Shown in pieces: positions 54,087 through 62,376 of a DNA stretch of 64,000 nt; positions within the stretch are counted from its first letter, which is position 1, and the number at the start of each line of letters is the position of its first letter. The DNA comes from Paracoccaceae bacterium. Its GTDB lineage: Bacteria > Pseudomonadota > Alphaproteobacteria > Rhodobacterales > Rhodobacteraceae. The stretch covers positions 114,836-178,835 of the forward strand of contig JAHDXW010000004.1 of NCBI GenBank assembly GCA_023383015.1. The letters run 5' to 3'. The position numbers and the translations under genes were made by a program. The notes beneath the pieces were generated by a model. That model was not told where the DNA came from. It did not search any database and saw only the letters and a list, made by a program, of their open reading frames with translations.

Positions 54087-54145
54087 GACGGCCCTCCGTG
54101 ATGTGGTACGGCCGCGAGCGGGATGCCCGCGGCCTCGGGATCGGT

Positions 54146-54589
54146 TCAGTCGCGCGCCCGCTTCAGCGCGAAGGCGCCGTCGCCGAGCAGGGCCTGGACG
54201 ACGAGGGTCACCGCCCAGAACGCCGGGAATTCCCAGCCGCCGCCCTCGTTCGAGAAGAAGAACCCGGCCGCGCCGTGCGGCACGTAGATCGAGCCGAGCA
54301 GGACAGGCAGCAGCGCCAGCGATGCCCAGCGGCTGTAGACGCCGAGGATCAGGGCAATGCCGCCGAGAAGCTCGGCAGCAATCACCAAGTAGGCGAGCGG
54401 CCCCGGCAGTCCGAGACTGGCGAAGTAACCGGCGGTCCCGGCCGGCGTGAAGACGAAGAGCTTGAGCGCCGCATGGGCGATAAAGAGAACCCCCATCGCG
54501 ACCCGGAGGATGGTCGCAGCGAGGTCGGCGTTCACGACACCCTCGATGAGGGACGGCGTGGCGGAGGTCTGGGCAGTTGCAAGGGTCAT
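54146..54589 (-). CDS. DoxX family membrane protein
   Basis: A 147-residue membrane protein with four helices, matching the DoxX family: NADLAATILRVAMGVLFIAH, LKLFVFTPAGTAGYFASLGLP, a second helix at LAYLVIAAELLGGIALILGV, SRWASLALLPVLLGSIYVPH and the last at FWAVTLVVQALLGDGAFALK. DoxX proteins are associated with thiosulfate-quinone reduction in archaea and with redox stress in bacteria. It heads the DoxX-VOC-GST operon. The 120 bases between it and the upstream LysR gene are AT-richer and probably hold its promoter. Confidence 0.9.
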   Translation of the reverse strand: MTLATAQTSATPSLIEGVVNADLAATILRVAMGVLFIAHAALKLFVFTPAGTAGYFASLGLPGPLAYLVIAAELLGGIALILGVYSRWASLALLPVLLGSIYVPHGAAGFFFSNEGGGWEFPAFWAVTLVVQALLGDGAFALKRARD

Positions 54590-54709
54590 CTCGGTTCTCC
54601 TGATGGTGAGCGCTCGCAGCGCGTCGGCGATGGAGAGAAGATGATCGACTTGATACTGGATGATAATCTCGCCAGATGGAAGATCATTACATCCGAAACG
54701 GAAGAAGAC

Positions 54710-55618
54710 TTACCAGTCGCCCTCCCATGACGGGGTGCCTCGATAGCGCTCAGCGAGGAAATCGACAAGCACGCGCACCTTGGCCGCGAGGTGTCGGCTG
54801 TGGGGGTAGATTGCATGAACACCGTAGGGCGCGACCTCGAAGCCCCGGAGCAGCCGCTTGACCCGTCCCGACCTTAGCGCTTCGCCGGCAACGAAAGCGG
54901 GCACACAGGCGAGCCCCAGACCCGCTTCGGCCGCGCGCAGGCACGCTTCGGCGTTCGAGTACCGGATCCTTCCCGCGACCGGCACCGCCCGGACCGTTCC
55001 CGCCTCATTGAACGACCACCGGCCCGGATCCATGAAGTTCGTGTCGAGGATGCAGGCGTGGTCCGACAGGCGTTCCGGCGTCGGAGGCTCTCCGTGCCGG
55101 GCGAGGTAGGCGGGGGCACCGACCACCACGATGCGGACGTCGCAGAGCCTGCGGCTGACGAGACTGGAATCGTCCGGTCGCCCGACACGCACCGCCATGT
55201 CGAAGCCCTCGTCGACGAGGTTAACCACGCGGTCCGAAAAGCTGACGTCGAGTTCGATCTCGGGAAAGCGGGCGGCGAATGTGTTGAGAGCCGGGGCCAG
55301 TTCCACCGTGCCGAAGGTCAGCGGCGCCGTCAGTCGCAGCCGGCCGCGCGGTGCTTGCGAGATGCTTCGGATGTCCAGATCCAGCGCCTCGAGTTCGTCG
55401 ATGAGCGGCTTCAGACGCTCGTAATAGGCTCTCCCTGCCTCGGTCGGCGCAACCGAACGCGTCGTCCGGTTCAGTAGCCGCACGCCGAGTTCGATCTCGA
55501 GCCGGGACAGCAGCTTGGACGCCTGGCCCGACGTCGTGCCCAGCCTGTGCGCCGCACCCGTGAAGCTTCCTGCCTCCATGACGGCAAGAAACATCCGGTC
55601 GCATTCGAGACGGTCCAT
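54710..55618 (-). CDS. LysR family transcriptional regulator
   Basis: A 302-residue LysR regulator. The N-terminal helix-turn-helix shows FLAVMEAGSFTGAAHRLGTT, SGQASKLLSRLEIELGVRLL and TRSVAPTEAGRAYYERLKPL. The effector domain follows, with GRLRLTAPLTFGTVELAPAL and the region around DEGFDMAVRVGRPDDSSLVS, the typical ACR-domain wording of CrgA/AaeR-like members. It lies on the same strand as the DoxX-VOC-GST operon, 120 bases upstream of it rather than divergent, and is most likely its activator. The intergenic region there is AT-rich. The nitrilase pseudogene is on the opposite strand behind its start. Confidence 0.93.
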   Translation of the reverse strand: MDRLECDRMFLAVMEAGSFTGAAHRLGTTSGQASKLLSRLEIELGVRLLNRTTRSVAPTEAGRAYYERLKPLIDELEALDLDIRSISQAPRGRLRLTAPLTFGTVELAPALNTFAARFPEIELDVSFSDRVVNLVDEGFDMAVRVGRPDDSSLVSRRLCDVRIVVVGAPAYLARHGEPPTPERLSDHACILDTNFMDPGRWSFNEAGTVRAVPVAGRIRYSNAEACLRAAEAGLGLACVPAFVAGEALRSGRVKRLLRGFEVAPYGVHAIYPHSRHLAAKVRVLVDFLAERYRGTPSWEGDW

Positions 55619-55785
55619 TTCATCCCTGCGGGAGATAATTCGACTGTTGTGCCTGTCTTTTACAGCTATCCGGAAGCAAAAGCCACGCTCACCGCGATCG
55701 CTTCGTTGCTGTGCGGGGCATGCGACACTGCCGATTGCCGCCCCCCTGCGTGGCAGCCCTTCCCCGGCATTGACTGACTCCGCCG

Positions 55786-56700
55786 ATGTGCCGGACTTGT
55801 CCGACGGGGCGGGAGGCGTCGACGTCCCTTCGCCTTATCCTCGCGGGCTTGCAGGACGCTCCGCACCATCTCGACCGCCAGGCATCACTTGAGAAGTCCG
55901 TGCGCCTGATCGCCCAAGCCGGACGGACCGGGGCCCGCCTTGCCGCATTCGGCGAGACGTGGCTGCCGGGCTATGCCTTCTTCGAGTTCTCCGCGTCGTC
56001 GAGAGCCCGCTGGCATGCGGCGCAGTTCTGCATCGACCAGGCGGTCACCAATCCCGGCCCGGAAACGGACGCGCTCTGCGCGGCCGTTCGGGCGGCCGAC
56101 ATGGACGTCGTCATCGGCGTCGTCGAGCGCGACGGCGGGACCCGCGGGACGGTCTGCTGCACGATCATGGCGATCGGCTGTGAAGGCCGCATCATGGTCA
56201 CGCACCGAAAGCTCAAGCCGACGATTGAGGAGCGCATCGCCCGGGGCGAGTGACGCGGCGACGACTTTCATGTCTGGGAACGGCGCCACGGCCGGTTCAG
56301 CGGCCTGAACTGCTGGGAACACCAGATGATCCTGCCCGCCTGTGCGCTGGTCGCGCAAGGGACGCAGACCCATGTCGCCAGCCGGCCCGGCGGCGAACCC
56401 GCCGTGCCTGTCACCGTTGAGGCGCTTTGGCCGGAAAGGGACCTTCGGTCGCCGGCCTTCGCATCGCCGGGCGCATGCCTCGTCATCACGAGCGGCGCCC
56501 TGATCACGCCGGCCGACGTGCCCGAGGGGTTCAGGGTGCTCGCCTATGATGGTTAGGGCGGCAGCATGATCATCGACCCGCGCGGCGAAATCGCCACCCC
56601 TGCACCACTCGGGGAAGAGACGCTCCCCACCTCCGGGGCGCACCATTCCGTCATCCGCGCCGCCAGGTCCGCCTGCCACCTCGCGGGGCATTGCTCGCGG
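55786..56700 (+). pseudogene. Nitrilase/cyanide hydratase family, interrupted by stop codons
   Basis: One frame from about 55825 to 56650 spells a nitrilase: AGLQDAPHHLDRQASLEKSV, LAAFGETWLPGYAFFEF (catalytic Glu), HRKLKPTIEERIARGE (catalytic Lys), then after a stop codon GLNCWEHQMILPACALVAQG (catalytic Cys), and after another SMIIDPRGEIATPAPLGE. TGA at 56251-56253 and TAG at 56554-56556 stand in the same frame, so two nonsense mutations rather than frameshifts broke the gene. The middle (between Glu and Lys) and the end are also short or altered relative to nitrilases of 310-340 residues. All three catalytic residues survive, suggesting recent loss. It is divergent from the LysR gene. Confidence 0.85.
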
Positions 56701-57040
56701 CCTGACGTTTTCCAGGTGCCGGTCAGCGGCGCTCCCCTGCCGGCCATGTCACCGGGGCCGCTTGACGATCGGCTCAGCGCGTGCCGCGCTCCCGCACCAT
56801 CTGATGGAACAAGACCTGTCGCCCCCCTGCCCCCTGACAACCGGCAGGAACATCGAACGAGCATGCGTCACCCGACGGACTCCGGAGTCGGATTCGATCG
56901 GGTCCAGGGATTCTCCGCATCCGCAAGATGAACGCCTGACACGTAGTGTGCGGCATGGCCCGGTCCACTTGGATAGCCAGACCGGGCCGGGCAGGGCGAC
57001 TTCCCCGGGGCAAGGCAACTGCAGCCGCCGGCGCCCCGGG
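56701..57040. other. Gene-free stretch between the nitrilase remnant and the TRAP operon
   Basis: 340 bases with no supportable gene on either strand. It may include the decayed 3' end of the nitrilase gene and the terminator of the minus-strand TRAP operon. Translations are of mixed, unordered composition. Confidence 0.45.
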
Positions 57041-58201
57041 TCAGCCCCGGCCGGTTGAACGCGGCCAGTATCGTGCGGCAAGGTCCTGCAGCGCGGCGGC
57101 GACACGTCGGGCCGGTGCAAAGGGCGGGGTCATCGCCTCCAGCAGAAGCGCCCCGGCCGCGTTCTGGAGGCCGATGTAGCCAGCGAAGCGCGGGCGCAGC
57201 TTCGCCTTCGCCATCGCCGTCCTGGTGGCCGACAGGAAGCCGCCGCTCGCCGCCTCGGCGTCTGCGTCATCCCAGGCCGAGGCCCGGCCAGGCTGGCCTC
57301 CGGCGATCGCCATCCGCCGCTGCGCCGCGGCCGAAACCAGCCGGGCGGCGGCGGCAAGCGCGCGCCCGGGCGCCGCGGTTCGTGCCGAGACACCAAGCCC
57401 GGCGCCGCCGATCACCGTCCCGGCGCCCGGCGCCGCAAGCCCCGGCGGATCGCCGAAGCCAAGCCGGGCAAAGCCGCCTGGCCGGTCGGGGCGGGCGTAG
57501 GTGACGAAGGCGAAGACCAGCGGGCAGTAGCCCGGCCCCCCGGATCGGGCGAGCGCATCGAGCGCACCGATCGAGGACCAGCCGCGCGCCGCCTCGGGGC
57601 AGAAGGCGACCAGTCGGCGCTGAATTTCGATGGCCTCCGCCGATTGGTCGGCATCTACCAGCAGGGGCCCCTCGCCGTCGAACGCCGCCCCGAGAAGACC
57701 GCAGATCGAGAGGTGGTTCATGAAGGCATGCGGCACGGCGAGAGCGAGGATCAGCCCCGACCGCCGGCCGAGCGCCACAGCCTCCTCGAAGTTCGACGGT
57801 AGCGGTGCGCCGGCCACAAGATCCGGCCTGTAGGCTGCCGTCTGGCAGGCGCCGTCGATCGGCAGCGCCCAGAGCCCGCCCCGATAGCGATAGGAGGCCA
57901 GAGACAGGCCGAGCGCATCGGCCTCGAGCTCCGCGAGCCCGAGTTCCGCAGCGTGGGGCACGAGATCGAGAACGGCACCCGATGCGGCGGCATCGCCGAC
58001 GAAGGGATGGTCGAAGATCACAAGGTCGTGGGCGGCAGCGATCTCCGCCAGCGCCGCCTCCTCGAAGCGCCGGAGGCTGTGGCGGCCCCAGTCGACGGCC
58101 AGCTCGGGGGCCTCGCCCGCAAGCCGGACGGACTCGGCCTCGAGACCCTGCCAGGCGCGGGGATGGTCCCAGGTCAGGCCACGCAGGGGGACGCGGGTCA
58201 T
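57041..58201 (-). CDS. Extracellular solute-binding-like protein without signal peptide
   Basis: A 386-residue protein with the fold pattern of family 1 sugar-binding proteins: LVIFDHPFVGDAAASGAVLD, the hinge-like ASYRYRGGLWALPIDGACQT, a C-terminal lobe with LVFAFVTYARPDRP and TVIGGAGLGVSARTAAPGRA. It begins MTRVPLRGLTWDHPRAWQGL with no hydrophobic leader, so it should stay in the cytoplasm. Its start overlaps the stop of the rhamnonate-dehydratase-like gene by ATGA. It may be a cytoplasmic ligand sensor or scaffold, or have an enzymatic role; no ABC permease is nearby. It is the last gene of the TRAP operon. Confidence 0.75.
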   Translation of the reverse strand: MTRVPLRGLTWDHPRAWQGLEAESVRLAGEAPELAVDWGRHSLRRFEEAALAEIAAAHDLVIFDHPFVGDAAASGAVLDLVPHAAELGLAELEADALGLSLASYRYRGGLWALPIDGACQTAAYRPDLVAGAPLPSNFEEAVALGRRSGLILALAVPHAFMNHLSICGLLGAAFDGEGPLLVDADQSAEAIEIQRRLVAFCPEAARGWSSIGALDALARSGGPGYCPLVFAFVTYARPDRPGGFARLGFGDPPGLAAPGAGTVIGGAGLGVSARTAAPGRALAAAARLVSAAAQRRMAIAGGQPGRASAWDDADAEAASGGFLSATRTAMAKAKLRPRFAGYIGLQNAAGALLLEAMTPPFAPARRVAAALQDLAARYWPRSTGRG

Positions 58202-59391
58202 GCCGCAGCCTCACCCCGGTAGGGGCGCAGCCGCTCGAAGTTCAACCGGACGCCGAAGCCCGGCCGGTCGGGCAGATGCATCCTTCCCTCGACCGGCAAC
58301 GGCTGGTCAAGCAGGAGATCGAAGATCTGGGCAGGCCCGCGGCCGTCACCGCCGGTGACGAACTCGGCGTAGGGCGAACCTGCGTTGGCCATGACGAAGT
58401 GAAAGGGGTAGACGTTCGGCCCGTGCGGCACCACAGGCACGCGGTGGCGGCCCGCGTAGGCGGCGATCCAGAGAAGGGGCGTCAGCCCGCCGATCCAGTG
58501 GACCTCGGGCTGAATCACGTCGCAGGCGGACGCGTCCAGCAGTTCGGCAAAGGCGCGGTGGTGGAACTCGAGATTCCCGACGGCCAAGCCGACCGGGGCG
58601 ATACGCTCCCGAAGGGCCCGGTTGGCGGCCGCGGCATGGCCGTTCGGCAGCGGGTCCTCGAACCACTTGATGTCGAGCCCGCGGATCCTTTCAGCAAGAC
58701 GCAGCGCGAAATCATGGCTCCAGGACATGTAGCAGTCGACCATCAGTTCGGTGCCGCCCCCGAGCGTCTCGCGCAGGCGGGCAAGCATGGCGGCCATTGA
58801 TGCGATCCCGTCGTGCCCCGATTCCTGCCCCCAGGGGGCGGCGACCTTGACGCCGAGAAAGCCGCGCTCGCCCCAGCCCGCGGCGCAGTCGGGATGCGTG
58901 GTGACGTAGCATCGGATGCCCTCCGGCTTGGTCGCCCCGCCGATCAGCCGATAGACGGGCAGGCCCGCGAGCTTGCCCTTGAGGTCCCAGAGCGCAAGGT
59001 CGACCCCGGCCATCGCCATGGCCGTCAGCCCGCCCAGCCCGTAGGGCAGGCTGGCGCGGTCCATCTGGTCCCAGATGCGTGCGGTGTCGAACGGGTCCTG
59101 CCCGATCAGGAAACGGCGGAAGTGCTGGTCGATGATCGCGCAGGCCATCGGCCCGCCATAGTAGTTGGCGCAGACGCCCATATCGCCGCCGTCGGTCTCG
59201 ATCTCGATGGCGTAATGGTCCTGCCCCGGGCCCATCCAGCTGCGCCGTTCGGCGGCATAGGCGGGATAGACTGACATCGGGTTGGCGACCTGGAGCTGCG
59301 TCACCCAGCCGCGACGGGCGATGTTGCCCGAGGTCGCGCCCGTGCCGCCCTGATCGGCCGCGAGGTAGAGGCGAATGTCGCGAATCTTCAT
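58198..59391 (-). CDS. Enolase superfamily enzyme, L-rhamnonate dehydratase-like
   Basis: A 397-residue protein close in layout to E. coli RhmD. Matching blocks are NPMSVYPAYAAERRSWMG, GGLTAMAMAGVDLALWDLKG, GFLGVKVAAPWGQESGHDG, the metal-ligand region LMVDCYMSWSHDFALRLAER, KWFEDPLPNGHAAA, a VGNLEFHHRAF segment and IQPEVHWIGGLTPLLWIAAY. The C-terminal PVVPHGPNVYPFHFVMANAG holds the catalytic His. Dehydration of an aldonate such as rhamnonate or lyxonate is the likely reaction. The start at 59391 lies 19 bases behind the DctM stop, so the enzyme is co-expressed with the TRAP importer, which probably supplies its substrate. Confidence 0.9.
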   Translation of the reverse strand: MKIRDIRLYLAADQGGTGATSGNIARRGWVTQLQVANPMSVYPAYAAERRSWMGPGQDHYAIEIETDGGDMGVCANYYGGPMACAIIDQHFRRFLIGQDPFDTARIWDQMDRASLPYGLGGLTAMAMAGVDLALWDLKGKLAGLPVYRLIGGATKPEGIRCYVTTHPDCAAGWGERGFLGVKVAAPWGQESGHDGIASMAAMLARLRETLGGGTELMVDCYMSWSHDFALRLAERIRGLDIKWFEDPLPNGHAAAANRALRERIAPVGLAVGNLEFHHRAFAELLDASACDVIQPEVHWIGGLTPLLWIAAYAGRHRVPVVPHGPNVYPFHFVMANAGSPYAEFVTGGDGRGPAQIFDLLLDQPLPVEGRMHLPDRPGFGVRLNFERLRPYRGEAAA

Positions 59392-59410
59392 CGTTGGGCG
59401 CTCGCTCGGG

Positions 59411-60685
59411 TCAGAAGAACAGGCCGGGCAGCAGTGTTGCCGTCCACGGATTGAATGCGACGAAAAGGGTCGCCGCCAGCCAGGCAGCCACGAAGGGCAA
59501 GAGACCGTAGAAGGCAGCCGCCACCGATACCCCCGCCATCTTGGCCGCGACCATCGCGAGGATCCCCACTGGCGGCGAGATCGCGCCAAGGACGAGGTTC
59601 ATCACCGCGAAGATGCCGAAGTGCACCGGATCGTAGCCATAGGCCGCGACGATCGGCTGAAGCAGCGGGACAGTGACGATCAGCGCAGGCGTCGGCTCGA
59701 GAAAGGTGCCGATGACGAAGAAGAAGAGCACGAGCACGAGAAGCGCGATATGGGGATCCGAAGTGACCGCGAGCATCGCCGACAGCACCACCTGGGCGAT
59801 CCCCTCGCGGGCAAGGATCCAGCCGAAGACGGCCGCCCCGCACAGGGTGACAAGGGCGGTGCCGCTGGTCAGCGCCGCCCGCAGCATTCCCGACGCAAGC
59901 GAGCGCAGACTGTGGCGCCCGCCAATCAGGCCGAAAAGCAGTGCGTAGAGCACGGCGCTGGCCCCGGCCTCGGTGGGAGTGAACACGCCCGAGACGATCC
60001 CGCCGACGATCAGGGCCGGCAGCACCAGCGCCGGAACGACGGCGCCGGCGCTGCGCAGCCGCTCGGCCCGCGGGGCTCGTGGCGCTATGCGCGCGCCCTC
60101 GGACGGCGCCCGCAGCCCGACGAGCGCCATCATCGCAATGCCGGCGACAAGGCCCGGGATGATTCCCGCCACGAACAGCGCGCCGATCGAGACGCCGGTG
60201 ATCGAGCCGTAGACGACGAGGATGACGCTCGGCGGGATGATCGGGGCGAGCATCGAGGCGCAGGCAGTGACCGCGGCGGTGAATCGCGGCCTGTAGCCCT
60301 CCTGCTTCATGGTCGGCATCATCACAGAGCCGACGGCGACCAGATCGGCCAACGCCGAGCCCGATATCGCCGCCATGAACATGTTGGACAGCACCGTGGC
60401 CTGCGCCAACCCGCCGCGCAGGTGTCCCATCATGGCCCGCGAGAAGGCGACCAGCCGCTCGGTGATGCCGCTCGCCGCCATGAGCTCGCCCGCAAACAGG
60501 AACAGCGGCACGGCGAGCAGGGCGAAGTTGTCGATTGCCGCCACATAGCTCTGGGCCACCAGGACGAGCGGCACGTTCGTCGTCGTCGCCAGGACTACGG
60601 CGCCGGCCGCCGCCATCGCCACGGCGACCGGCTGGCCCAGCAGCAGGAGTACCGCGAAGAGCACGAACAGGAGCGTCAGTGTCAT
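59411..60685 (-). CDS. dctM: TRAP transporter large permease DctM
   Basis: A 424-residue polytopic permease with the usual DctM arrangement: start MTLTLLFVLFAVLLLLGQPV, IDNFALLAVPLFLFAGELMA, MAAISGSALADLVAVGSVMM, ACASMLAPIIPPSVILVVYG and the late NLVLGAISPPVGILAMVAAK. The start at 60685 is chosen because the first helix begins immediately; upstream frame is non-hydrophobic. It follows DctQ with a 41-base gap on the minus strand and precedes the dehydratase gene. Confidence 0.94.
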   Translation of the reverse strand: MTLTLLFVLFAVLLLLGQPVAVAMAAAGAVVLATTTNVPLVLVAQSYVAAIDNFALLAVPLFLFAGELMAASGITERLVAFSRAMMGHLRGGLAQATVLSNMFMAAISGSALADLVAVGSVMMPTMKQEGYRPRFTAAVTACASMLAPIIPPSVILVVYGSITGVSIGALFVAGIIPGLVAGIAMMALVGLRAPSEGARIAPRAPRAERLRSAGAVVPALVLPALIVGGIVSGVFTPTEAGASAVLYALLFGLIGGRHSLRSLASGMLRAALTSGTALVTLCGAAVFGWILAREGIAQVVLSAMLAVTSDPHIALLVLVLFFFVIGTFLEPTPALIVTVPLLQPIVAAYGYDPVHFGIFAVMNLVLGAISPPVGILAMVAAKMAGVSVAAAFYGLLPFVAAWLAATLFVAFNPWTATLLPGLFF

Positions 60686-60726
60686 CCGCCGTTGCCTTCG
60701 GTTCCTGCCGACCCGACGGGGCGGCG

Positions 60727-61254
60727 TCAGAGCGAGTTGTCGACTTCGCGGCCGGCGACCTGCTCTTGCGCCAGCGCTTCTGGCTGCAGGACCAGGAGCC
60801 ACAGCCGGAGCGTCAGGAAAACTACGTCAAGAGCAGCCCCGGCCGCGACGACCGCATAGACCAGTGCCATGGGCACCTCGAGCACCGGCGAACGCATGGC
60901 ACCGGTCCGCGCGACGAACTGCCAGCCCGCCCAGAACAAGGCAAGGGCGAAACAGAGAAGGATCAATGCGTTGACGATCGCCAGCCACCGCCGGCCCCGC
61001 CGGCCGAGCGCCAGTTCGAGAAGGTCGATGCGGACATGTAGTTCGCGGTGCGTGGCCACCGCGGCGGCAAGCATCACACTCCAGAGGAGCAGGAAGCGCA
61101 CCGCCTCCTCCGACCAGTAGAGCGCCCCGATCCGCCCCCAGCGCAGCCCCACCTGCCCGACGATCAGGGCCAGATAGGCCACGAACATCATCACCAGCGC
61201 GCCCTCGACCGCCCGCGCCAGAAACTCGACGAGCGCAGCCGTCCGGCGGCTCAT
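60727..61254 (-). CDS. dctQ: TRAP transporter small permease DctQ
   Basis: A 175-residue membrane protein with four helices, including LVMMFVAYLALIVGQVGLRW, EEAVRFLLLWSVMLAAAVAT and the ELHVRIDLLELALGRRGRRW loop typical of DctQ. Its start at 61254 overlaps the DctP stop by four bases (ATGA). This is unlike the first TRAP operon, where dctP and dctQ are separated by a hairpin. Confidence 0.9.
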   Translation of the reverse strand: MSRRTAALVEFLARAVEGALVMMFVAYLALIVGQVGLRWGRIGALYWSEEAVRFLLLWSVMLAAAVATHRELHVRIDLLELALGRRGRRWLAIVNALILLCFALALFWAGWQFVARTGAMRSPVLEVPMALVYAVVAAGAALDVVFLTLRLWLLVLQPEALAQEQVAGREVDNSL

Positions 61255-62246
61255 CCGAGCGCGGCCACCGCCCCCACGTATCGCGCGCCCGCCTCGCCGT
61301 TTGCGGCGACGAAATCGTCGATCACCGGGCGGACGGCTGCGCGGAACGACTCGCGATCCGGCTCCTCGATCGCTTGCGTGTTGGCCGCCGTCGTCGCCCA
61401 GGCGGCGGACTGCTCGCGGATGTTCTCCCCCCACATCCAGCCGTGCACCACCTCTCGCGCCGCCGCCCGCAGGACCGCCCCGGCCTCGCCGAGGCTGTCG
61501 ATCACCGCGCCGTTGGCCATGATCGAGGCCTCGGTGAACATGTGGAAGGTGCGCGAGGAATGCCCCGCCACCTCGTAGAGCTTGCGGCCGACGATCGAAT
61601 CGGGAGGCACCTCGATGGCGTCGATGACCCCGGTCTGCAGCGCGGTGTAAATCTCCGGCCCGGGGATCGGCGTCGGCACGGCGCCTAGCGCGCGCGCCAT
61701 CGCCACCCACACCGGCACCTCCGGGATGCGCAGCTTGATGCCTGCGCAGGCCGCGGCATTCGGGATCGGCATCTTGGCCAGGAAGACGCGGAAGCCCGAG
61801 CCGCCGAGCGCCAGCACCTCGACCCCGAGGGCCGTGCGGACATCGGCCGACAGCCCCTCGCCCACCGGCCCCTGCAGCACGGCGCGGACGTGGTCGTAGC
61901 CGGTGAACAGGAACGGCAGGCCGATGAAGCCGAACTCCGGACGCCAGTTGCCAAGCGTGGCGAGGTCGGTCCAGCAGAGGTCGAGGGTACCGAGCTGGAT
62001 CGCCTCTGCCGCAGTGCGCAGGTTGAAAAGCTGGCCGGCGGGGCGGATCTCGAGCTTCAGGGCACCGCCTGTGCGCTGGTCCACCAGGGCGGCGATGCGC
62101 TCGGCGGCAAGATGGGCGACGTGGGTCGCCGTCAGGTGGTGCGAGAACACCAGCGTTCGACTGCCTTGCGCCCGGACAATCGTGGGGGTGGCGATCGCGC
62201 CACCGGCGAAGGCGGCGAGTCTCAAGATTTCCCGGCGGCTGTGCAT
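61251..62246 (-). CDS. dctP: TRAP transporter solute-binding protein DctP (Tat-type leader)
   Basis: A 331-residue solute receptor. The leader MHSRREILRLAAFAGGAIAT with SRREIL resembles a twin-arginine signal, cleaved near TIVRAQ; Tat export of DctP occurs in some TRAP systems. Mature sequence features are LVFSHHLTATHVAHLAAERI, LDLCWTDLATLGNWRPEFG and KLRIPEVPVWVAMARALGAV with the ligand Arg region. The start at 62246 gives the proper leader; an upstream in-frame Met would place 14 polar residues in front of it. It heads the LacI-linked operon, and the ligand is probably an aldonate. Confidence 0.93.
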   Translation of the reverse strand: MHSRREILRLAAFAGGAIATPTIVRAQGSRTLVFSHHLTATHVAHLAAERIAALVDQRTGGALKLEIRPAGQLFNLRTAAEAIQLGTLDLCWTDLATLGNWRPEFGFIGLPFLFTGYDHVRAVLQGPVGEGLSADVRTALGVEVLALGGSGFRVFLAKMPIPNAAACAGIKLRIPEVPVWVAMARALGAVPTPIPGPEIYTALQTGVIDAIEVPPDSIVGRKLYEVAGHSSRTFHMFTEASIMANGAVIDSLGEAGAVLRAAAREVVHGWMWGENIREQSAAWATTAANTQAIEEPDRESFRAAVRPVIDDFVAANGEAGARYVGAVAALG

Positions 62247-62305
62247 TGGCTTCTCCTGGTCGTCTTGCCGAGGTGCAATCCTGCACATCTCATCTGGACA
62301 GAAAT

Positions 62306-62317
62306 GACATCGCTGTC
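62306..62317. promoter_or_regulatory. LacI-type operator
   Basis: GACATCGCTGTC is a 12-base near-palindrome (5 of 6 pairs) with a central CG, as is typical of LacI family operators. It lies within a wider inverted repeat TGGACAG (62295-62301) and CTGTCCA (62313-62319). The site is in the 130-base gap between the divergent dctP (62246) and LacI (62377) genes. Confidence 0.6.
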
Positions 62318-62376
62318 CATTGACAATCCGTAACGGCCACCTGAATTCCTGTCAAGCAAGTGCTGCGGGGAAGGGG

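Noticed and set aside
56251..56253. TGA within the nitrilase frame as possible selenocysteine.
   Set aside because: The position is not a catalytic Cys, a second in-frame stop (TAG) follows at 56554 and no SECIS-like hairpin is visible; a pseudogene is simpler.
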